Of a stretch of 64,000 nucleotides of DNA, positions 24,014 through 34,153 are shown in pieces. Source of the DNA: Deltaproteobacteria bacterium (lineage in GTDB: Bacteria; Desulfobacterota; Desulfuromonadia; Geobacterales; Geobacteraceae). A program made the translations under genes and the position numbers. Under the pieces are notes generated by a model. It was given only the letters and a program-made list of their open reading frames with translations, did no database searches and was not told where the DNA came from. The stretch is from NCBI GenBank assembly GCA_009668975.1, contig SBEG01000020.1:1-64000 (forward strand), in the 5' to 3' direction. Within the stretch, counting starts at the first letter, position 1, and each line of letters starts with the position of its first letter.

Positions 24014-26476
24014 GTGATGCCATTAGCTTTTTTGAAATCAGCAGTTTTTGGCAGCAAGGGCGGTTTAAGTATGCGAGAGCTGCATAAGCTCTCGCAGCGG
24101 GATAAGTTTTCCGACTACCTCCCCTGGGTTTCCTATGATGAGGAGACTCGCCTGTTTTACATGTCTGACGATACGTGCGGTTTCGCCTGGGAATGCAGTC
24201 CGCTGTTTTTTGCCAGCGAAACAACGGTAAATATCCTTGAAGGGATATTCCGGTCGAATCTCCCGGAAAAATCCGTACTGCAGTTCATCCTCTTTGCTGA
24301 CCCCTGCATCGACGATATTTTGGAGGATTACTGCCGGCTTAAGGCTCGTCAGGACAGCATTGTTTCCCTTGTAAATGAGAATCTGCCTCGATATTTCAAG
24401 GACGGCAAGTATGGCTTGAAAAATATGGGCAAAATACCCCTTCGTCGATTTCGACTCTTCTTTACCCTGAAGTTTCCGGAGAAAGAACTGGAAAGCGTCA
24501 ACCTTCCCCATATCTGGACTACTCTCGGCGAGATTCTCAAAGGAGCATCACTTTTCCCGGAACCGATGGATGCATCGGCATTACTCGAGTGGGCTCGCTG
24601 CATTCTCAACGATAAAACGTCATTCAATAACTTTCGCTATGACGACAATATCCCGATTCGAAAACAAACAATTTTGGGGACAACCATCAAAAAAAGCAGC
24701 AACCGACTGGATTTTGGGAAAAGGATCTTCCGCTGCATGACACCGAAATCATTTCCTCCCGATGTCGATCCAACACAGATCAACAGGTTGTTTGGCGGAA
24801 TTGATGGGATGAGTTCGGACGACAACCAGATGTCGCTGCCATTTATTTTTACTTTGAATGTTCTGATGGAAAACCAGAAAAGTCAAATACACCGAAAAAC
24901 CAATCTGATACTTCGTCAGCAGGCGGTGGGTTCATTCGCTCCGTCCCTGATGCGAAAACGAGATGAGCACATGTGGGCCGCTGATGAACTGGAGAGGGGA
25001 ACAAAATTTCTCAGAATCGTGCCAATTTTCTGGGTTTACGGTGACGATGAAACGCAAGTGAGCGAGGCTTTAATCCGTGCTCGCCGCATCTGGGATGGTG
25101 AAGGTTTTGTTATGCAGGAGGACGAAGGCATTCTTATTCCTCTCCTGCAATGGAGCCTGCCATTTGGTCTTTGTGATGTCGGGTCAAACGTGAATATGGT
25201 TGATCGTCACTACCTGGCACCCATTGATACAATCTCTACCTGCCTTCCTGTTCAAGGTGACTTTGCTGGATTTGGCAATCCAGTTGCGCTGTTTACCGGC
25301 CGAAAGGGTCAACTGTTTGGCCTCGATATCTACAGCAGTGGAGCGAATAATCATAACGCTTTCGTAGCTGCCGAATCAGGCGCCGGCAAGAGTTTCTTCA
25401 TCAACTACATGATTTACAACTATTACTCTGTTGGCAATATGATCCGGATTATCGATATTGGCAGATCCTACGAGAAGGCCACCAAGCTTTTCAAAGCTCG
25501 CTACCTCGATTTTACCGAAGACTCCGACGTTAATCTGAACCCTTTCACCTCTATCGTGGATCCCGAATTTGACGTCCCCGTAATTGCTCCCATTGTCGCC
25601 CAGATGGTGTTTTCGGCTGGAGCATCCCAACCTACTGAGGTTGATATGAACCTCATTAAATTGGGGGTGAGGTGGGCCTACGAAAACGAAGGAAACGATG
25701 CGTGCATCGATACGGTGCACTATTACTTGTCGAATTTCGATCAGGTGCAGGGATCTGAAAGCCTGGAAATCCGGGAGTCAGCCAGAAAACTCGCATTCAA
25801 CCTCCACAATTTCACCTCAAAAGGTGTCTACGGAAGATTTTTTAACGGCAAATCGACGTTCAACATCGCCAGCGACGATTTTTGCGTACTGGAACTCGAC
25901 CAGCTGAAACCTCGCCCCGACCTGTTCCGCGTTGTCACCATGCAGGTTGTCAATGCCGTTACTCAGGAACTTTACCTGTCAGACAGATCAAGAAAAAGGA
26001 TGATTTTTTTCGACGAAGCCTACCAGTTTCTCGGAGAATCCGGCCATATCAAAGGGGTCATTGAGGAAGGATATCGCCGGGCTCGAAAATACGGCGGTTC
26101 GTTCTGGGTTATTACCCAGTCGATTCTCGACACCAAGTCGTTCGGTAGTGTCGGTGAAGTCATCCTCAACAACAGCGCATACAAATTCTACATGGAATCA
26201 CATGATTTCGAAAAGGCACGCGCTGAGAAACTGGTTGATTATGATGATTTTACGCTGAAAATTCTCAAATCCTTGAAAACCAAGAAACCAAACTACAGCG
26301 AAATCTTCATGGATACCCCTTTTGGCAAAGGTGTTGGAAGGTTGCTTGTTGATCCGTTCAGCTATTACGTATTCACGTCCTCTTCGGAAGAAGTCTCCGA
26401 AATTGAGGCAATGGTGGATGGTGGAGTACCGTATGAAGATGCTATTCGTGCAATGGTCACGAAATATCGTTCTTAG
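24014..26476 (+). CDS. traC: TraC, VirB4-like secretion ATPase
   Basis: 820-residue cytoplasmic/inner-membrane ATPase that powers pilus assembly. Walker A is around K459 (SGAGKS) and Walker B MIFFDEA near residue 668. The N-terminal half (FSDYLPWVSYDEETRLF) matches the TraC_F_IV domain. F TraC is 875 residues. The end overlaps the first traN-like gene by 44 bases. No sign of truncation. Confidence 0.93.
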   Translation: MMPLAFLKSAVFGSKGGLSMRELHKLSQRDKFSDYLPWVSYDEETRLFYMSDDTCGFAWECSPLFFASETTVNILEGIFRSNLPEKSVLQFILFADPCIDDILEDYCRLKARQDSIVSLVNENLPRYFKDGKYGLKNMGKIPLRRFRLFFTLKFPEKELESVNLPHIWTTLGEILKGASLFPEPMDASALLEWARCILNDKTSFNNFRYDDNIPIRKQTILGTTIKKSSNRLDFGKRIFRCMTPKSFPPDVDPTQINRLFGGIDGMSSDDNQMSLPFIFTLNVLMENQKSQIHRKTNLILRQQAVGSFAPSLMRKRDEHMWAADELERGTKFLRIVPIFWVYGDDETQVSEALIRARRIWDGEGFVMQEDEGILIPLLQWSLPFGLCDVGSNVNMVDRHYLAPIDTISTCLPVQGDFAGFGNPVALFTGRKGQLFGLDIYSSGANNHNAFVAAESGAGKSFFINYMIYNYYSVGNMIRIIDIGRSYEKATKLFKARYLDFTEDSDVNLNPFTSIVDPEFDVPVIAPIVAQMVFSAGASQPTEVDMNLIKLGVRWAYENEGNDACIDTVHYYLSNFDQVQGSESLEIRESARKLAFNLHNFTSKGVYGRFFNGKSTFNIASDDFCVLELDQLKPRPDLFRVVTMQVVNAVTQELYLSDRSRKRMIFFDEAYQFLGESGHIKGVIEEGYRRARKYGGSFWVITQSILDTKSFGSVGEVILNNSAYKFYMESHDFEKARAEKLVDYDDFTLKILKSLKTKKPNYSEIFMDTPFGKGVGRLLVDPFSYYVFTSSSEEVSEIEAMVDGGVPYEDAIRAMVTKYRS

Positions 26477-28430
26477 TCTGCTGGCTATAGGAATAAGTTG
26501 TCCTGGCATTTCGGGGCCGATTGAAGATGCCAAGAACGCTGGTTTCACATCGGGGAACACGGTGCAGAGTCTTTTCGGCGAAAAGGAAAGCCTCAACACC
26601 AATCTGTCGGTGCCGATGACTGACAATACTTCCCAGATGAAGACCATTGACGGAAGCACTTCTTTTTCAGCAAACCTTACCAGCCCTTCCTCTGCATCCT
26701 TCTTGAAAATTCTTATGCAGCCCTCTGCCTCTGGTGACCTTCAGGTGGTGAACGTGAGCCAGGATCTCAATATGGATGGCAGTATTGATAATGTCTATAC
26801 CGTTCCTCGACTGGTATCCGGAGTATGCGCAAACGGCTATTACTCTTGTACCGCCGGGACCTGGAGTAATTGCCAGCCGTATAAATGGATTTCCGATAGC
26901 AATGGCAAGGTCTCCGATGCTACGGCAGCGATTACTGAGCTTGGCGGATGCTACTGCATCAACTCCTCCTGCGGCTCCCAGTTGGTATGGGACAACTCCG
27001 CTCTCGTGCTCAAGGACCTGGGCGGAGGTGCCGTTTCCGCCATCCAGTGGGCGAATATAGGATTTACTGTCACCAATGTATCGCTGACTCCCGTTACAAT
27101 CGACTATTATGGCCGTCTTGTCGCCAGCGCCGCTGTTGGAGATGCCATGCAGGTTCAGACCTTGCCTCCCCCGGTGAATGCCCAAACGTACTATGCGAAC
27201 CCGGGAGCCATGTCCAGTTCGCTAGGAGGCATCATCGCGACTCAGAGCGGTGACCCGAACAGCATCTACTACAACATGCTCAACTCTTCGGTAGTGAACC
27301 AGGCCAGTGGTGAACAGAAGTCATGCACCATCATCCGGACCGGAGGGCTGGATTCGGCCAGCACTACGTTCAGCAATTCAGGCACCAAAAGCATGTGCAC
27401 CGACCATTTTATTAAGATCCAGATCTGGAAAGAGGATGACACGACGTACAAGCTGCAAGCGCTCGACACGGGTCCTGGCGGCGATCCGTACCGTAATTGC
27501 GGAGTAGGAGCTGTTGACAGCAACGGTTGGTATACGATCGGCACAGTAAGTCTTCCGCCAGCATCAGCGACTGCCCAGGGGAAACTGACGACAGGATCCT
27601 TTACTTTACCAACCATGACAGGGGGTGGGTGCTCCGGTGGATCTGGTTTTGTGGACGGCATCCTTAATGGTTTCGACCTGCCGGTCAATACGACGGTTTC
27701 CTGTCCAGACTCCGGGGCACAGACTGTTACCTTTGATTGGAGCTACTTTTTCGAATACAAACTCGACACGTACGTCGAGAACGTGAATGACCAGTGCCAG
27801 GCACTGGAGTCAGATCCCACCTGCACTTTGAAAGACGAGACAGTTGACGACGTGCAAATTTACCTGAACTACAACAGCACTGGGCTCAGCCAGATTCCGT
27901 CATGTCATGACCTTGTTGGTGCGGCTGGTCCGATGCAGATATGTAGGCCCTGGTGGTCAAAAAAGCGCACCTACATCTGCGAAACCGATGCACTGGATTT
28001 CTCCGACCTCAAGACACGCTATGGCGCAGTTGTTAGCGGAGTATCACAGTCCGGGAGTACGCTCAGCTATGCTGATCAAGTAAAAGATTTGAATGGGAAC
28101 TGGTCTGCAGGTGGCGGGTCCATACTGATGCCGGCAGCGGATGCTGCCGCTACCTGTGAGCTCTCGTGCCGGACCCGTGTTGCCCATGAGGATAATGAGG
28201 TCACCACAACCGGCATAGTCTCGGATATGCGTTTAGACCCCGCCAATTCAGCCGATTATCTCTACAAGTTATGTGTAAACGGAGTATGCCCCATCGGGGC
28301 AGGGGAAGTTATCGTCGATGACTGTCAATGTTTGTCTGGTTTCCAGGAGGCAGCGCTTGCTATTCAGTCGCTACGCATGGCGGGCAAGGATACGATCTGT
28401 ACGAGTGGTGTTAGGAAGCCTGTTCAATAA
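26433..28430 (+). CDS. TraN-like cysteine-rich mating-pair protein (first copy)
   Basis: 665 residues from the ATG at 26433, chosen because GGAG lies 6 bases upstream and a signal peptide follows directly; the 5' end lies inside traC. The protein is very rich in Cys, Ser and Thr, with patterns such as GYYSCTAGTWSNC and PWWSKKRTYICE that resemble central parts of TraN, the outer-membrane protein that stabilises mating pairs. It lacks the TraN C-terminal signature found in the next gene. It may be a specialised adhesin paralog or a partner of that protein. Confidence 0.65.
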   Translation: MKMLFVQWSRNIVLSLLAIGISCPGISGPIEDAKNAGFTSGNTVQSLFGEKESLNTNLSVPMTDNTSQMKTIDGSTSFSANLTSPSSASFLKILMQPSASGDLQVVNVSQDLNMDGSIDNVYTVPRLVSGVCANGYYSCTAGTWSNCQPYKWISDSNGKVSDATAAITELGGCYCINSSCGSQLVWDNSALVLKDLGGGAVSAIQWANIGFTVTNVSLTPVTIDYYGRLVASAAVGDAMQVQTLPPPVNAQTYYANPGAMSSSLGGIIATQSGDPNSIYYNMLNSSVVNQASGEQKSCTIIRTGGLDSASTTFSNSGTKSMCTDHFIKIQIWKEDDTTYKLQALDTGPGGDPYRNCGVGAVDSNGWYTIGTVSLPPASATAQGKLTTGSFTLPTMTGGGCSGGSGFVDGILNGFDLPVNTTVSCPDSGAQTVTFDWSYFFEYKLDTYVENVNDQCQALESDPTCTLKDETVDDVQIYLNYNSTGLSQIPSCHDLVGAAGPMQICRPWWSKKRTYICETDALDFSDLKTRYGAVVSGVSQSGSTLSYADQVKDLNGNWSAGGGSILMPAADAAATCELSCRTRVAHEDNEVTTTGIVSDMRLDPANSADYLYKLCVNGVCPIGAGEVIVDDCQCLSGFQEAALAIQSLRMAGKDTICTSGVRKPVQ

Positions 28431-28439
28431 GGATACGGG

Positions 28440-31400
28440 ATGCTCTATCGAATTTTGTTTACATGTATCTACTCTGTTTTGTTCCTCGGGCTTTCGGGCA
28501 TTACCGGGGTCGTTAATGCCGCTACCAGCTGCCACGAGCTCATTGCACCAGGTGCGAGCGCATACAAATATTCGGACAGTCTGGTCCATTTTGTGTTTTA
28601 CGGCGGAAAGACCTACGCCATTTCCAAGTCGGCCGTCACCGGGAATACTACCGGCCCGCATGCGTACTTCGCCTTCAGCGCGAATATCGACCAACAGTAC
28701 AAAGTGACTGGTGTAGACACCGCTTCGCTGCGGAAACTTCTCAGCCTGGGAAAATTTGGCGACGCAGCACCTGTGACTATTCCTGATGAAGAAACGATGC
28801 AGTGGTTACTTTCTCAGTATAGGCAGTTCCTGGGCCAAGCAGGTTCCTCTCAAATATCTTATGTCAACGCTTGGAAGGAGTTCGGCGCAAACAGTCCCTT
28901 CACTTTGATTACAGGTAACCCCCTCGGGTATTCCAATTGGCCGGGAGGTATGAGTCCGCCTGTCGAAACAATTTCAGAGCCTCAAGCAGTGTCAATGGGT
29001 GCAGATGGTGTCTGGCTCAATGGTACGACGGATCAGATTCTTACACAAATCGTTGAGTTTAATAGCAAACTGGACTGTGCAGTTGATCTCTCGACAATTC
29101 CAACTATTCCAGATCCTGATCCGGACCCACCCCCGTCGACAACCGATATTTGTGTCGCTGATCTTAACGGCAACGGGGATATTGAGGCAAACGAGACGAC
29201 TCAGTGCGTTTCAACCCCTCAAGGCATGTTGTGTCCGATTGGAGCGGTCTCTTGCCAGGGTAGTGGCACCGATCCTGTCTGTCCGGCTGGTTCCGTTCTC
29301 GACCCCATAAGGGATATGTGCCAGGCCGACCCAACAGCCAATTGCGGGGCAGGGTATACCTATGATGCTGCCCTGGATCTCTGTGTCACCCCTGTCCAAT
29401 GTCCGGAAGGCGGTACTTTTTCGGCGCTGAACAATCGTTGCGAGAAGCTTGTGACCAACGAATGTCCTGCTACGTACACCTATGATTCGATGAAGGACGT
29501 CTGCTGGAAAGCAGTCGAATGTCCGGGCGGATCCTTTGTCGCTGGAAATGACAGATGCGAGGCGCCGGTTGGGAATGGGTGTTCAGATCCATCTTACACT
29601 TTCAACGCGGCTCTGGACCGCTGCGAGAAAGACCCAATCTGTGCCCTGGGGACATACAATAACACTTATGACAGATGCCTCCTCAATTTCACGGTGGGAT
29701 GCCCGTCTGGTTATACCTATAACACCTCTAGTAAGCGCTGTGAAAGAACTCCTCTCTGCAGCCAGGGTACTTTTAACCCGTTGACGAATAACTGTGAGTG
29801 GACGACGCAGAGTTCGTATCCGGCGACGGGGACGACAACAGGTGGGGTTAATTTCACAGTCCCTATTTATTTAGACGGAAGCATCAGCGCGAGCACCTGT
29901 TATACAAATGGGAAGATGGGTTCAGCTGGGTGCGGCGGAATTTATGGTTATATGGCTGCAAGCAGTTTTCCTGATTCTGTTGCAATTTATAAAACAGGCG
30001 GCATGGTTAGTACCTCATGTTACCCTGATGGGAATTTTGGAGTAAGTGGATGTGGTGGGGTAGCCGGTTACATTTCATCAAGTGAATTCTTAAATTCAGG
30101 TCCTGTTTATAGACATGGGGCCATGTTTGGTTCCTCTTGTATTCTAAATACCTATATTGCAGGAGTTGGCCAACAGGGATGCGGACCAGTAATCGGTTTC
30201 GTTGCTGCTACTCCTGGTGTCCATGGCGGGACGACTACCTATTCCTGCAATCCAGGTGACACACTTGTCGGCACGTCCTGCTACCACGACACACTCAACC
30301 AGATTAGTCCTACCTGTCCCAGCGGCACGCTGGATTTCGCAGCTCACCTTTGCTTCGCTTCATATACGCCTGAATGCCCAGTTGGGATGACGTTCGACAG
30401 TGCGATTCAATTTTGTTATCAAACGCCTGAATGCCTGAATGGAGCGTTGGATATCGTACAAGACCGTTGTTACCAAGTTAAATCGGGTACCTGTACCTCT
30501 CCGTGGACCCTCGATGGGGCCAGCAATATCTGCTTTTCACCTCCCGTTTGTTTGAGCGGTTCCTATAACGCCCAAACGGATCAATGCCAAGCCACAGTAA
30601 CCAACGATTGTGGCTCGTACACCTGGAGTGCCATCGACAACAAGTGCATTCTGGGGGTTACCTGCCCGAGTGATCTGACGTACTCACTGAATTCGACGGT
30701 GGCTTTTTCTGAGGCATTGGATGCTTGCGCATCCGAGACAGAACATGGCTGCCCGGTTGAGACCAGTTACAACGGGCAACCGGTCATGAAATGTGAAGCA
30801 GTGCCGGTTTGTGCACAAGGGTCATACGATCCAGTAATGGACAAATGTTATGCGGGTGACAGCTGTCCAGCGGATCCGCAATTAACCTGCATGGATTATC
30901 AAGGAAGTGCCCAGTGCTCTCCCAACAGATGCTTTAACCCTGATGACGTCAGCGATGCAGAAGAAGAAACAATGGACGAAACAATGTTGCAGGATGATGC
31001 CCGGAATCCAGATGGCACATGTGGCGGGCAGATTCTTGTTTTTAACGGGAAAGCGTCCCGGTGCCGGCCGCCAGGTCTCAAGGTGGGCATGATTAATAAC
31101 TGCTGTGAGAGTGATACGGTGATGACGGAAGACACCGGGAACACGATTACGAATTCGGTGCAGGCAATCAGGATGGCGTACCAGATTGGTCAGGTTGCTT
31201 ACTATACGTATATGGCGTCTATGGGAACGGCTACAGTTGGAACTATGACAGCTGCAGGAACTGTAACTGTTGCCATGGGTGCAACAACAACAACTTTGAG
31301 TGGTGCCGTTGCTTCCGGGGTAGCGTCCGGTGCTGCTGCAGCAACTGGTGGTGCAACAACTGCCGGGGCAATGACTGCCAGTATGCAGGCTTATGTTGGT

Positions 31401-31862
31401 GCACTTTTAAACCCTGCCACTATTGCAGTTGCAATTGTAATAATGGTTGTGATGAAGGTGCTTTTTGGAAGCGGTTGTGATCAAGGCGATATACAAACCG
31501 GTATGCAGTCCAAAGCCAAGCAATGCCACTATTTGGGTGATTATTGCCAGACCAAGTGGTTTGGGAGCTGTGTCCAGAAGGCAAAGGGCTTTTGTTGCTT
31601 TAATTCTGTCATGGCAAGGATCATCCATGAGCAGGGGCGGCCACAATTGACATCCTTTGGCGCCAGCGGTGGGTGGGGCACGCCAGAAAGTCCAGAATGC
31701 AGAGGCTTTACTCCGGCTGAGTTTGAGGCCTTGGATTTTGCGAGAATCGATCTGTCTGAGTATTACCAGGAAATTCAAGATGGGCTTACGACGAAGCTCG
31801 ACAATGCAGAGGAAAAAATCAATACCACTATCCAGAACCGCCTCGACCAGATGTCGCAGTGA
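28440..31862 (+). CDS. traN: TraN, large mating-pair stabilisation adhesin
   Basis: 1140 residues, almost twice F TraN (602). It has a signal peptide (about 1-28), a globular N-terminal domain, many repeats of the form CPxGYTYDxxxDxC (about 275-480 and 610-800), a hydrophobic Ala/Gly/Thr stretch (about 910-1010), and the diagnostic TraN C-terminus YCQTKWFGSC...GFCCFNSVMARIIHEQGR...CRGFTPAEFEALDF. The middle carries three 40-residue repeats (see 29871-30230). TraN exposed regions determine recipient specificity in F-like plasmids, so the expanded repeats may reflect an unusual receptor. Disulfide formation probably relies on the DsbC-like protein in this operon. Confidence 0.9.
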   Translation: MLYRILFTCIYSVLFLGLSGITGVVNAATSCHELIAPGASAYKYSDSLVHFVFYGGKTYAISKSAVTGNTTGPHAYFAFSANIDQQYKVTGVDTASLRKLLSLGKFGDAAPVTIPDEETMQWLLSQYRQFLGQAGSSQISYVNAWKEFGANSPFTLITGNPLGYSNWPGGMSPPVETISEPQAVSMGADGVWLNGTTDQILTQIVEFNSKLDCAVDLSTIPTIPDPDPDPPPSTTDICVADLNGNGDIEANETTQCVSTPQGMLCPIGAVSCQGSGTDPVCPAGSVLDPIRDMCQADPTANCGAGYTYDAALDLCVTPVQCPEGGTFSALNNRCEKLVTNECPATYTYDSMKDVCWKAVECPGGSFVAGNDRCEAPVGNGCSDPSYTFNAALDRCEKDPICALGTYNNTYDRCLLNFTVGCPSGYTYNTSSKRCERTPLCSQGTFNPLTNNCEWTTQSSYPATGTTTGGVNFTVPIYLDGSISASTCYTNGKMGSAGCGGIYGYMAASSFPDSVAIYKTGGMVSTSCYPDGNFGVSGCGGVAGYISSSEFLNSGPVYRHGAMFGSSCILNTYIAGVGQQGCGPVIGFVAATPGVHGGTTTYSCNPGDTLVGTSCYHDTLNQISPTCPSGTLDFAAHLCFASYTPECPVGMTFDSAIQFCYQTPECLNGALDIVQDRCYQVKSGTCTSPWTLDGASNICFSPPVCLSGSYNAQTDQCQATVTNDCGSYTWSAIDNKCILGVTCPSDLTYSLNSTVAFSEALDACASETEHGCPVETSYNGQPVMKCEAVPVCAQGSYDPVMDKCYAGDSCPADPQLTCMDYQGSAQCSPNRCFNPDDVSDAEEETMDETMLQDDARNPDGTCGGQILVFNGKASRCRPPGLKVGMINNCCESDTVMTEDTGNTITNSVQAIRMAYQIGQVAYYTYMASMGTATVGTMTAAGTVTVAMGATTTTLSGAVASGVASGAAAATGGATTAGAMTASMQAYVGALLNPATIAVAIVIMVVMKVLFGSGCDQGDIQTGMQSKAKQCHYLGDYCQTKWFGSCVQKAKGFCCFNSVMARIIHEQGRPQLTSFGASGGWGTPESPECRGFTPAEFEALDFARIDLSEYYQEIQDGLTTKLDNAEEKINTTIQNRLDQMSQ
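29871..30230 (+). repeat. Three 40-residue tandem repeats inside traN
   Basis: Units start at 29871, 29991 and 30111, an exact 120-base period. Each encodes a pattern of SxSxCY, a short polar loop, GxxGCGGxxGY and an aromatic end (IY or VY). The third unit is more diverged. The block is more AT-rich than the surrounding gene, as if inserted as a separate module. Confidence 0.8.
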
Positions 31863-31901
31863 GGAAAGCAGGCAACATATTTTTTTCAAGGAGACAGACT
31901 T

Positions 31902-32525
31902 ATGAAGAAGAAAATCTACTCGATGTTAGTTTTGGCTGCAATCTCATGCTCTTTCGGGTGTGCCGGGCAGAATACCGCCGCCGGCAATGTGGCTACCGGT
32001 GCTGCTATTAACGCTGCTGCCGGTGTGCCTGGAGCTGGCGTAGTGGGGCTTATTGCCATGGCTGCTGACATAATTTCACAGTCTGGTCATCCGGAAGTCG
32101 GGAAAATGTCGCCAGAACTTACGAAGCATCTTTCGCAAGCTCCGGCCTGCAGTGCGTTTCGTATAGATGGAAAAGTCGTGACACGATGCATATCTCGTAA
32201 AAAAGAAGACGGGAGTCTCATCACGAAAGATAACGCTCCTAAAAGATCTGTGGAATACGCTGAAGCCTACATCTTGGTTGTCGGACAATTTTGCGATGGA
32301 ATCTTTGGTGATACCCCCGAAATGCAGGCTAAAAACCTTGCTGCCTGGAAAGAGGGTAAAACTGTCGTCGCTGAATACCACGGGCCAAACAATGCGAACC
32401 TCGTATTTGTTTCTATTGGCAGAGAGCCGGCGGAAGTAATGCTTAGCGAGGAATGGGTAGCCAGAAACGCCGGTACCCCTGCGGCCATAGAGGGTGCGAA
32501 AGAGCCGGTGAATGGAAAAATCTGA
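31902..32525 (+). CDS. Tra-operon lipoprotein of unknown function
   Basis: Not recognised beyond being a lipoprotein. The 207-residue product has a signal peptide ending in SFGC (Cys20), then a Gly/Ala-rich hydrophobic stretch (about 28-60) like those of entry-exclusion or glycine-zipper lipoproteins, and a soluble domain with Cys pairs (about 80-200). Located between traN and traW in the operon. A role in surface or entry exclusion is possible but unsupported. AAGGAG stands upstream of the ATG. Confidence 0.65.
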   Translation: MKKKIYSMLVLAAISCSFGCAGQNTAAGNVATGAAINAAAGVPGAGVVGLIAMAADIISQSGHPEVGKMSPELTKHLSQAPACSAFRIDGKVVTRCISRKKEDGSLITKDNAPKRSVEYAEAYILVVGQFCDGIFGDTPEMQAKNLAAWKEGKTVVAEYHGPNNANLVFVSIGREPAEVMLSEEWVARNAGTPAAIEGAKEPVNGKI

Positions 32526-33138
32526 CTTTATTATAGTAGCTTTTCTGCTTTTGTCTGCCTCCCAGGTGTTTGCCAAGGACTTGGGAACCGTCGGCAGGAC
32601 GTATCAGATTGCCGAAGTGGATGCTCTCCGCGAACTTGAGGATCGAGCTCGGCGGATTGACACAAAAAAGATGCTTGCGCAGGCCCGACCTGAGAAATAT
32701 CGCCCTGTAAATCTTAAGTACCTTCCGCGGGCAAGCAAAGCCAGAAGCTACTTGGTCGACATGACTTATGTGCTTGAAGTGGACATTCCGGATGGCAAGG
32801 GGGGAATACTCTACCCCCGGGGATATACTTTCAATCCCCTGAGCTATATCCCGTTCAGAAAGACACTGGTAGTAATTGACGGGAGTGATCGGCAACAGGT
32901 CGCATGGTTTGCCGCATCACGGTTCAATTCGGACCCGGCGGTCACTTTACTTCTGACAGATGGGTTCTCCGTCGACATTCAAAAGCGAGTTCGACGGCCA
33001 GCATTCTATGCAACAGAACCCGTTGTAAGCCGCTTCAGATTGGCAGCGGTCCCTTCCATTATTCGCGTGAAGGGAATGAATATGGAAGTGGAGGAAATTG
33101 TGATTCCACTTCTCAAACACAACGCCCGAGGGGGTTAG
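32512..33138 (+). CDS. traW: Conjugative pilus assembly protein TraW
   Basis: 208 residues, periplasmic, with a signal peptide (about 1-21, ending VFA). The segments KDLGTVGRTYQIAEVD and later YPRGYTFNPL are characteristic of TraW, which works with TrbC and TraU in pilus assembly. F TraW is 210 residues. It overlaps the lipoprotein gene by 14 bases. Confidence 0.92.
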   Translation: MEKSDFIIVAFLLLSASQVFAKDLGTVGRTYQIAEVDALRELEDRARRIDTKKMLAQARPEKYRPVNLKYLPRASKARSYLVDMTYVLEVDIPDGKGGILYPRGYTFNPLSYIPFRKTLVVIDGSDRQQVAWFAASRFNSDPAVTLLLTDGFSVDIQKRVRRPAFYATEPVVSRFRLAAVPSIIRVKGMNMEVEEIVIPLLKHNARGG

Positions 33139-33139
33139 T

Positions 33140-34153
33140 TTGCGGCACTTTGCATTCGCTATCTCTTTTTCTCTCGTCCTCAATGTCATGTGGTCTGGTA
33201 TTGCCCATTCAGTTTGCACCGGAACCTTCATTAACCCAATTTCCGATGTCTGCTGGAGGTGCATGTTTCCCATGAAGGTTGGCAGTGTTTCCTATGGGGA
33301 TGCTGAAAGTACCGGTTCTGCGGATGAGGCAGCAACGCCTGTCTGTGCCTGCGTCAGCGGCACAAGCGTTGTTATTGGGCTGTCCGTTTCGTTCTGGGAA
33401 CATGCCCGTTTGATTGAAACGGTGAAGGATCCGTATTGCTTTCCGACCCTCGGCACTGGGATGACGAATCCACAACAGGGCCTTCTTGCGGGAGAAGGCA
33501 AGGGGATGGGTGCTGGTGGTGATACGGAGCAGTCGTTTCAGCAGGTGCATTATTACACATTTCCAGTGTGGCAGTTGTTGCAGCTCTTCATGGATTTTCC
33601 TTGTGTGGACCAGGGGGGCTTCGATCTCGCGTATATGACGGAGGTCGATGCCATGTGGAATGATGATTCTTTGGCGTTTCTGATCAACCCCGAAGCCTTG
33701 CTGTTTGCCAACCCGGTTACCCAGCTGTCTTGTATCACTGATTCTGTCTCGTCTTCAATGGGCTATCCGCTCGATCCCCTGTTTTGGTGCTTCGGTTCCT
33801 GGGGATCTCCCTATCCGTTGTCCGGGAGTGTAGCGGACAGTAATAGCTTGAGCGTCAATGCCAACCTGGCGTCGAGGATGATCTTCAAGTTAGGCAGGGA
33901 GACAGCTCTCTGGGACACAGCGATCGATCAATGTGCGTCCGGGGTTATTTCGCCAATCATGATCAAAAGTCATTACCGCCTGCAGATTGCACGTCCGGTA
34001 CGGGGTAGCCAGTGTATAGCGATCGGACAGGCTTCGTCTTTATGGGGCAGTTTAAAGAATCCGCCGCGAGGCGCCGGCTCAAATTCACCGGATAACTTTC
34101 TCTGGGTCTTGGCAAGGAAAAGAAAATGCTGCGTAGGATACAACTTTCTCTGA
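33140..34153 (+). CDS. traU: Conjugation protein TraU
   Basis: 337-residue periplasmic protein with a signal peptide and many cysteines. The N-terminal CTGTFINPISDVCWRCMFPM block is the TraU signature. TraU is needed for DNA transfer more than for pilus formation in F. F TraU is 330 residues. The start is TTG at 33140, right after the traW stop. Its 3' end overlaps trbC by 28 bases. Confidence 0.92.
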   Translation: MRHFAFAISFSLVLNVMWSGIAHSVCTGTFINPISDVCWRCMFPMKVGSVSYGDAESTGSADEAATPVCACVSGTSVVIGLSVSFWEHARLIETVKDPYCFPTLGTGMTNPQQGLLAGEGKGMGAGGDTEQSFQQVHYYTFPVWQLLQLFMDFPCVDQGGFDLAYMTEVDAMWNDDSLAFLINPEALLFANPVTQLSCITDSVSSSMGYPLDPLFWCFGSWGSPYPLSGSVADSNSLSVNANLASRMIFKLGRETALWDTAIDQCASGVISPIMIKSHYRLQIARPVRGSQCIAIGQASSLWGSLKNPPRGAGSNSPDNFLWVLARKRKCCVGYNFL

